Below the pieces are notes generated by a model. That model saw only the letters and a list, made by a program, of their open reading frames with translations, made no database searches and was not told the origin of the DNA. From the NCBI GenBank assembly GCA_013176395.1, contig JABMLP010000009.1:1302001-1366000 (forward strand): a stretch of 64,000 nucleotides of DNA. The letters run 5' to 3'. Within the stretch, counting starts at the first letter, position 1; the number at the start of each line of letters is the position of its first letter. Source of the stretch: Venturia oleaginea. Taxonomy: Eukaryota > Ascomycota > Dothideomycetes > Venturiales > Venturiaceae. The translations under genes and the position numbers were made by a program. Shown here one piece after another: positions 57,409 to 64,000 of this stretch.

Positions 57409-58555
57409 GTTCGTGACAATAGGTAGTATGAGAACATAAGGTCCGAAGCCGTGTCGTGGCTTGGAATTCTCAGCAGCTTACCGAGGTCTTTCGTGAAGCG
57501 GCAATGCCAGCCACATTCGTTGACGAAGAATGATGTCGATCTGGGGGAGTGGCTATTCTATATGTTTATTTGTTCATGGCAAAGATACGAGCATGTCGCT
57601 TCTGCAGACTTTATACGAGGTTGTTGTTGTTGTTGTTGTTGTCGTGTCAGGTCCCGCTGTGGTTGAATCGCGTTGGCCCTTCACATGCAGGCTCGAAGCA
57701 GCTCAACGCTACCTGATGTGTTTCTCAGCCTCATTCTGTAGAAATTGGCCAACGGCAAGGTATATTCGGAGCAGCTTCGCATATGAATCCACCTATCAAG
57801 CAGCGAGCTATCCGGAACGGAAAGCAGAAGCAAATAACGCGGGGACGGGGGGCTTTCCAGCATACGCTTAACAATTGACAATCGCATTGAAAGAGCGAAT
57901 ACAAAAGACGATCATCTTCACGGCCGAAGTCCTGCTGCAAACATCTTCACCAGCGCTAACTCTGAGTGTGACCTGGAAAGCTATAATGCACCAGCACCCG
58001 CCTTCCTCCAGAACACCTCATCCACAGACCAGTATACTACGTCGATACTGTTTTAAAGAGTAGAGCGTACACTTCACCACGTGTTCCTTCCACTGGCAGT
58101 TGGTCATATATTACTTGGCCTCAGTACATCAGCAGGTACGTATCTTACTCTGTCATCCACAAACTCCAGAATCGAGTCAACAGGATACGGCGTCTAGTTA
58201 AGCGATGAATGAATCCATACCGGAGACCACTGAAGAACGCGTCATTATTTCTAAGTTATGAATCATAAGGCAATCATTCTGGCATATCCATTCTGCCAAC
58301 AATAACATTCACTTCCAGATCTCCATCTCGCATTCCAACCGCCACTCCACCATCCGCTCACTGCCGTTTCGGACATCCGTGAAGCATTCCATTTCCACAG
58401 AACAAGCGTCAGGCAACACAGGGAAAGGACACGGGCCGTCTCATATCTCAAGCACCGCTCGTTCTTCCCTTTTTTCAGTGCCAAACCTAAACACGACCTA
58501 TCCTTCGAATCATCAGTCCCATTTCATCTCCATTGGATCCACTTGACCTCAAATC
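57409..58555. other. Intergenic; GTT trinucleotide repeat
   Basis: 1.1 kb divergent region between PEX26 and the PARN-like gene, holding both promoters. A GTT microsatellite of about eight units lies near 57620-57645. No gene seen. Confidence 0.5.
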
Positions 58556-60543
58556 ATGGACGTCGATAAAATCGCCTTCTACCCAAGGCTCCTTCAAATT
58601 CTTGAGGACCTATCCAACGCTCACTTTGTGTCTCTCGATTTCGAATTATCAGGAATTGCCAGCAAACAACCAGGAACGTCGCGGCACAACCAGACTATTC
58701 AAGAACGATATGCAGAGGCCAAAGAGGCTGCAGAGCGATATCGTATCATACAAGTCGGTCTTACTTGCGTAGGCCAGTGCGATGACGCGGGCACAGAGGA
58801 GTACGTGGTTAAGACGTCAAACTTTCCCTTGAATCCTTCACTCGACCTGGACGTGGGAAAGGACCTAGATCTTGAGCGAATCTTCTCTTTCCAGTCTGGG
58901 GCGGTAGATTTCTTGCTTAAGAACAATTTCGACCTCTCCCAGCCCTTCACTCGTGGTGTATCTTACCTTTCCCGTGTTGAGGAGACGACAGCGAAGCAGA
59001 AGGCCAAGGAGCGTGGAGACAGGAGCAGATTCGATGATATCGAGATTGCCAAGGATGACGTTCAAACTACCCAGTTCCTAGAAAAGGTCAGAAGAGAAAT
59101 CAAGGAGTGGAAGAAAGATGGCAAGTCCGATGAGTTGCTTATTGTAAGTTCACAATTCCTAGCGGGCTTCCTTATGAGCAGAACTAACTTTCCTTTTCTC
59201 AGATGTCGAGAACACTTCACTGGGAGAAAGGCACAACGCCTGATCTCTCATCATTTGATCGCCGCCTGGTACACCAACTTGTTCGTGCTGAGTACAACGG
59301 CGAGCTGATGACCATGGGCCGTCACAACTGCGTCATCATCAAAGGCGTCGATTTGCTACGTGAGGCTAGATACCAGAAAGAACGTATGAAACGCGTGAAG
59401 GCTCAGATTGCTCACCTGACCGGTTTTCGCTGGATTATCGAGGCGCTGACTGGTGGAAGTCTGCACGGTATTGAGCTTTCCTGGTTTGCAAAGGATCCAG
59501 ATGATGGCACCGATATCTTTTACGATGAGCAAGACTTTTCTGCTCGTTTCAATCGCCTTAAGGCTCACCTGAAGACGAGAAGGCCTGTACTTGTGGGCCA
59601 CAACCTCTTCACAGACTTGATTTACCTGTACCAGTCCTTCATCGGACAACTCCCAGATACCGTGTCGGAGTTCCGCATACGAATCCACGATCTATTTCCA
59701 ACAATCGTAGACACGAAGTACTTGGCAACTCACAATTGCGGCAACATCAATCCCGCGTCCTCACTGGAGCAAATCGAAGAGACCTTACGTATGCAGGAGA
59801 TTCCTGTCATACACACGCATCCTCATTATACCAAATACGTAAACAAGGAGGCTTTCCATGAGGCCGGGTACGACAGTCTTCTGACAGCACGAGTACTGAT
59901 ACTTCTCTCCGCCAATCTCGAAGCAGCGGGTACATATGTTCCAGAAGCCACAGATCTCATAGCGACGAGCCCAAGCGACGAGGATTACCACACTGCCCCC
60001 GAAGAATTTGAGGACCAGCCGCTCGGCGAGGGACCCGACGGCAACGGTCCTACTCCTATCCGCGACCTCAGACTGGGTCGAGGCCCGACCAAGCTAAAGA
60101 CCCTGAATGATTTGAAAGCTTTTGGCAAGGACTGGAAGAATCCAATGACACCGAAAGTGCATAAAGCGAAGAAGAAGACTAACGGCAGCCGAGCGGCATC
60201 ATCTTCCCGCTTCGCCACAGGAACAATGTTCGATGCCCTCGTCGACAAAGACTCGTCACCGGAACGATCCGTCCCGTCCAACAACGCCATGAACAAATCC
60301 TCACACCAGCAGAAATCGTCGCTCAATCCTACGGCTCCAGCGTTCGGATCTCCTTCTTGGGTCACAAAGCGGACGTCGGACTTCAGAGTAGCGACGGCAT
60401 CACAGGAGAATCAGGAGGGGAATGAGGTTCAGCCTTTGATGCCGCCTTTTGAGTGTGATTTTTGGCGTGTGTATTCTAATAGGTTGAGGGTCTTTGGGAC
60501 TGTGGAGAGGTTTTTGGACCTGGACCCTTTGAGGGTGGAATAG
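58556..60543 (+). CDS. PARN-like CAF1-family 3'-5' exoribonuclease
   Basis: Exons 58556-59143 and 59203-60543 encode 642 residues. The DEDDh catalytic residues are all visible: D28 and E30 in FVSLDFELSGI, D334 in GHNLFTDLIYLYQSF, H415 and D420 in FHEAGYDSLLTARV. An R3H-like insertion fits about residues 195-280. This is the layout of poly(A)-specific ribonuclease PARN and its relatives (PNLDC1, Triman). Such enzymes trim poly(A) tails or the 3' ends of small RNAs; the fungal member's substrate is uncertain. The C-terminal 200 residues are polar and low-complexity, ending in a short conserved-looking patch (PFECDFWRVYSNRLRVFG). The 59-nt intron joins LLI to MSRTLHWEKG in phase 0. Confidence 0.87.
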
Positions 60544-61251
60544 AAGTCGATTTGACTGAGGAATATGAAGGAGAGTGTGTGAATAAGCATGAGGGAGTTA
60601 GTGGGCTGGTTATAGAGATGGTATGGTCACCAATCATCATAGTGGTGCCGTGCGACTTTGGGTTTTGAATACGGATTAGCATAGCGGGTTGGAGTTGGAC
60701 TTGGTTGAAAGAGGCTGGCTGGGTAGGATGAATCACTCCAATATAGATGAGTGCGTGGTCCTCCATCAACTCCAATTTCACACTGCCTCCTCTTGAAGAG
60801 GAAATGCTCTGTCTGTCTGATCGATATAATTTTCGAGTTCAACATTTCCAAACGAACCTCGGCGTCGTTTAAGACGGAACTGACTTGACGGCCTAAGGGT
60901 GGATGTGAAAGTGTAAAAGTAGTTCGAAATTTCTTTCCTCCGCACCGATCGATGTGGATGTGGTATCATACATGCAGAGTCCGCTTAGGTATCTCATGCT
61001 CCCGTTCCGTTTCCTTTCCAAAGCCCAAACCAAACTCATGGAATAAGAGCAAAGACATCTTGAATGGGTCTTTTCAAGAATGCCCCATATCCATTCATTG
61101 ATCCATCCATTTTCGCCAGCCAAAACGTCGTCTTCAATTCCGATATCGCTACCCATGCGAGCGATTTGCCTGCCTGAAGAATGCTAGCCACCTTTCGGGG
61201 AAAAAAAAAGAGCGCGAGGACTTGACCACCTCGTCCAAGAAGAAGAGCCCC
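60544..61251. other. Convergent intergenic region
   Basis: 3' regions of the nuclease and HAT1 genes. An A-run lies near 61201-61210. No coding signal. Confidence 0.45.
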
Positions 61252-62760
61252 TTACTCGCTCGTACCATTCCTCGCTTTCTTCAACGAAACGCCCCCATTT
61301 CCAGATTCCTCCTCATCGTCATCGTCACTCACCACCTTTCTCTTCTTCCTGCCACCCGCCTGCGCAGCCTTAGCATCCGCCTCCCCTCCCATCGCCTCAA
61401 CCACATTCAAAACACACTTCCTCAGCCCCTTGTCCATGCGCTTCTTGAAGGTTCTCCATCGCTCTTCATACTCCATCTGTACACCTCCCAACGTCTCATC
61501 CACCTTCCCGACCCTCTCCTCAGCATCAATCTGCAAAAGTTGATCTTTGTTTTTGATGAAGATGCGTTCCTTTGTCAAAAGACGCCAGAAGTAATACTGC
61601 CGATCACTGATACTCGCACTCTTGCCTTTATTTCCGATCCGGCTCGTATTGCGGCTTATTGCAGGTATGGTAGAAAGAAGGTGCATTTCCGTGATTCGTT
61701 GAAACTGTCTTGGTGCGATCTTCGCAGCTAACCGAATCCTGTGGAGGGCATCGAGGTCCGTAATCATATCAAGTGGAATCTTTCTAGTATCCCGGAGCTG
61801 GTCTGACGGTATCGTTTCGGGAAGAGTCATGTTCTTGAACTCTGGATGGCACTCGTGTAGATAGGCTAGGTCGCAGTAATCCCGTAGGACATCGAATTCT
61901 TCATTTGGGTCCTCGACCGTGATTTCGTAGACATATTCGTCTTTGCGGAACGCCGTTGTCATAACAGTATATAGCCAGGAGCCGTGTGATTTACCCTGGT
62001 ATGGGGGGAGTATCATGAATTGAGCAATGCGTTCGCGGGAGGGTAGGAGGAGGGAGGAAATCTGTTTGGGCAACGAGTCCTGATCGTCCTTGAAGTTTGT
62101 GTGCGAGTCATCGATGGGCACGGCAGCGAGAATTTCGTTGCTTGGAAAGACCCAGAGACGATAGGACGTGCCAAAGCCAGCTATAGTGTAGCTCGGAGAG
62201 GAGCTATATACAGAGCCGACCTCGTACAAAAGGAAAACCTTCCACCGCTCAAGAGTCCAATCCTCGTCTTGAAGAAATGCAACAGTGCCGCCGTCGATGA
62301 AGAACGGAATGAATATGCGCATATTGGAGAGAATCTTCCTTGCTCGCGCATCTGCCAATGTGGATTGCCAGATCTCAAACTTGCTCTTATCAACGGTGTA
62401 CGTGTGAAGCAGCTGTCCAGGCGGTGTCCAGGCCTGGGATGAAGTATCCTTCTCTTGTGGTGTCCATGCAGTTTCCGGCAGAAAGCTGCTCAATAGGCCT
62501 TTGATGTCCATCAATTCCCTCATTTCGTCGTTGAACGGTTTCATCATCTGGTGATATTTGATGCTAGCAGTCGGCTCGAGATCATTGGCGCGGAAGGATA
62601 GTTTGATCTTGAGGTCCTTGTAGCCAGGTATCACCTCCTCTTCGCCAAAGATGGCGTAGGTATAAGTGGGAGGGAAGACCTCAATCACTTCCTTGCCATC
62701 TTGGCCAGTCAAACTGACTTCCACGACTTCGGGAGCTTTGTCAATCCATAGTTCGTCCAT
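61252..62760 (-). CDS. HAT1: Histone acetyltransferase type B catalytic subunit
   Basis: An intronless ORF of 502 residues. The N-terminal HAT1 domain shows FPPTYTYAIFGEEEVIPGYK and LKIKLSFRANDLEP. GNAT motif A, which holds acetyl-CoA, is QFMILPPYQGKSHGSWLY at residues 247-264; a conserved acidic region VEDPNEEFDVLRDYCD follows at about 282-297. Hat1 acetylates newly made histone H4 at Lys5 and Lys12 before chromatin assembly, in the cytoplasm and nucleus, with a WD40 partner (Hat2). The C-terminal tail (about 455-502) has a bipartite basic motif GGRKKRKVV and an acidic run, likely a nuclear signal. Length is typical for filamentous ascomycetes. The start matches the family's N-terminus. Confidence 0.94.
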   Translation of the reverse strand: MDELWIDKAPEVVEVSLTGQDGKEVIEVFPPTYTYAIFGEEEVIPGYKDLKIKLSFRANDLEPTASIKYHQMMKPFNDEMRELMDIKGLLSSFLPETAWTPQEKDTSSQAWTPPGQLLHTYTVDKSKFEIWQSTLADARARKILSNMRIFIPFFIDGGTVAFLQDEDWTLERWKVFLLYEVGSVYSSSPSYTIAGFGTSYRLWVFPSNEILAAVPIDDSHTNFKDDQDSLPKQISSLLLPSRERIAQFMILPPYQGKSHGSWLYTVMTTAFRKDEYVYEITVEDPNEEFDVLRDYCDLAYLHECHPEFKNMTLPETIPSDQLRDTRKIPLDMITDLDALHRIRLAAKIAPRQFQRITEMHLLSTIPAISRNTSRIGNKGKSASISDRQYYFWRLLTKERIFIKNKDQLLQIDAEERVGKVDETLGGVQMEYEERWRTFKKRMDKGLRKCVLNVVEAMGGEADAKAAQAGGRKKRKVVSDDDDEEESGNGGVSLKKARNGTSE

Positions 62761-63351
62761 GTCGGGGGACGTGTGAATGGCGCGTGGTAATTTAGCAGCA
62801 GTAATTGATGGGGCACGAGCTGCGATCCAATTTTTTCGGGTAAGGAAGCTGTTGTGTTGCTGTTGGGCGCAAAGAGTTTGCTGGTGAAGAACGCGCTCGC
62901 TCGATAGAAGTCGTGTAGGAAGGACGCTAAGCGGAGTTACCCGGCCCCGGCCTCAAGAAACGGGGGCAAGGCTTAGACTACTATCTACAGCCTTGCTCAG
63001 TGGTTTCATTCTGTTTGTCCCATGAGCTCCAAAATTGAGCATACGATAATATCTGAGACCCAAGACAGAATCTGGCCGGTTGCCGAGATATTCGCCATGA
63101 ATGCAATTAGTCTTACTCGTCTTGAATTCTCACCATGCGTAATGGAATTTGTGTCTTCTGGCTGTCATGTAAGTCATTTTGTGTTATGGTCAGCCCTACA
63201 TAAACCTTTGAAACCGATTGCTCATCCCTTGTACTCCTGCATGATCAACTCCCCCTCAAGCCCCCTATACAGGTTTTAAGCACTGTGCGACAAGATGGCC
63301 TCTTCATACGTATATCCCTCACACCGGTAGCGCATCATCACCATTGCAATC
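62761..63351. other. Divergent promoter region
   Basis: 591 bases between HAT1 and the ZIP transporter start. An 85-codon ORF at 63022-63279 has no recognised features and is not called. Confidence 0.45.
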
Positions 63352-64000
63352 ATGTGGGACGGTCTAGGCATGTTGCTCGCACTGAGCTGCCTCATGGCTT
63401 TGGCGTATGCAATTCTTCTACACAACAAGTAACATGGCTAATTCGATTCATCAGCTCCTTCCTAGCCGGCTCCCTTCCTCTATACTTCACCCTGTCCCAC
63501 CGACAGATACGTCTCATTTCCGCCGTTGGAACAGGCCTCCTCATTGGCACAGCACTCATAGTCATAATCCCAGAGGGCATTGAGACGCTCTACAGCTCTT
63601 CAACTATGTCTGTACCCCATACACCCCAGATTGCGCCTACCGTCGATGCGCCGATGGATAATGATCGCGCGGCATTGATTTTGCACAACATACCCAAACC
63701 AGACAAAAACGCTGCAGGACATGGCATCAAATATGACAATCAAGATGTGAAAGGAACAGACAGGTTTCTGCCAGGAGAAAAGGAACCTGATCCGCCAAAA
63801 GGCTCTGAGCCCAAAAGCTCCCAGATTCGACGTGCAGAGCCAGACGAGCATCACGAGGAATCGACACCACATACATGGATAGGCATATCCCTCGTATCAG
63901 GTTTCATACTCATGTATTTAATCGACATCATGCCCACAATCAAGTCCTCCTCCGGAACCTCGTCCAATGGACATACCCACCACATTCCCCTCTCCACAAT
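63352..64000 (+). CDS. ZIP-family metal transporter, SLC39A9-like, 3' truncated by window edge
   Basis: Exon 1 is 63352-63404 and exon 2 runs from 63455 off the window end. A first span (MWDGLGMLLALSCLMALA) continues to SFLAGSLPLYFTL. Then SAVGTGLLIGTALIVIIPEGIETLY matches the ZIP9/Atx2 subfamily, with metal-binding Glu in IPEG. A hydrophilic loop of about 95 residues with His and acidic residues follows. The next span is HTWIGISLVSGFILMYLID, and a second His-containing loop (NGHTHHIP) starts at the end. Such proteins move zinc or manganese out of Golgi or vesicles into the cytosol. The rest, including the HxxxE core, lies outside the window. The 50-nt intron is GT-AG. Confidence 0.85.

Noticed and set aside
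1..64000. CRISPR arrays, phage or bacterial operons.
   Set aside because: Sequence is eukaryotic with spliceosomal introns; no regularly spaced direct repeats of that kind occur.

Overview
The window is nuclear DNA of a filamentous ascomycete (Pezizomycotina; a Dothideomycete would fit, but I cannot prove the class by eye). The reasons are: many short introns of about 47-65 nt with GT..AG ends and CTRAC-like branch sites; two tRNA genes with introns after position 37; a Zn2Cys6 regulator; a Dsc-complex gene; a fungal-type PEX26; and a pogo/Fot1-type transposon copy with a C-to-T nonsense change that resembles repeat-induced point mutation. Genes lie on both strands with no operons. Exon coordinates below were assembled by hand from splice sites and reading phase.

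Layout. 0-10 kb: a 5'-truncated PPR-like protein, a small secreted protein with Kex2-type repeats (the most interesting locus), a DNAJC9-like J protein and a PKA catalytic subunit. 10-20 kb: tRNA-Asp, a DUF3445 haem-demethylase-like protein, tRNA-Leu, a CM1/centrosomin-motif coiled-coil protein and DSC2. 22-31 kb: an MFS transporter with a very long cytosolic N-terminus, a secreted CE1-type esterase, an ankyrin-like protein, a DUF3429 mitochondrial membrane protein and a secreted copper-only SOD-like protein. 31-33.3 kb: a fragment duplicated from the CSN6 gene, next to a dead Fot1-like transposon. 33.9-40 kb: homoserine O-acetyltransferase (MET2), a MAPEG protein and a Zn2Cys6 transcription factor. 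40-45 kb: a gene-poor stretch with a diverged duplication. 45-64 kb: RDS3 and a pinin-domain gene sharing one promoter, an epoxide hydrolase, a polyol dehydrogenase, CSN6, PEX26, a PARN-like nuclease, HAT1 and the start of a ZIP transporter.

How genes relate. Most are housekeeping genes with no shared pathway. RDS3 and the pinin-domain gene are a divergent pair, both linked to pre-mRNA splicing. The esterase, SOD-like protein and repeat peptide are all predicted to be secreted. I see no secondary-metabolite or RiPP biosynthetic cluster: the repeat peptide gene has no tailoring enzyme beside it. The best candidate for something undescribed is that peptide precursor at 3873-4375. Next come the MFS transporter's N-terminal extension with its 30-bp repeat array, and the CSN6 fragment beside the transposon.
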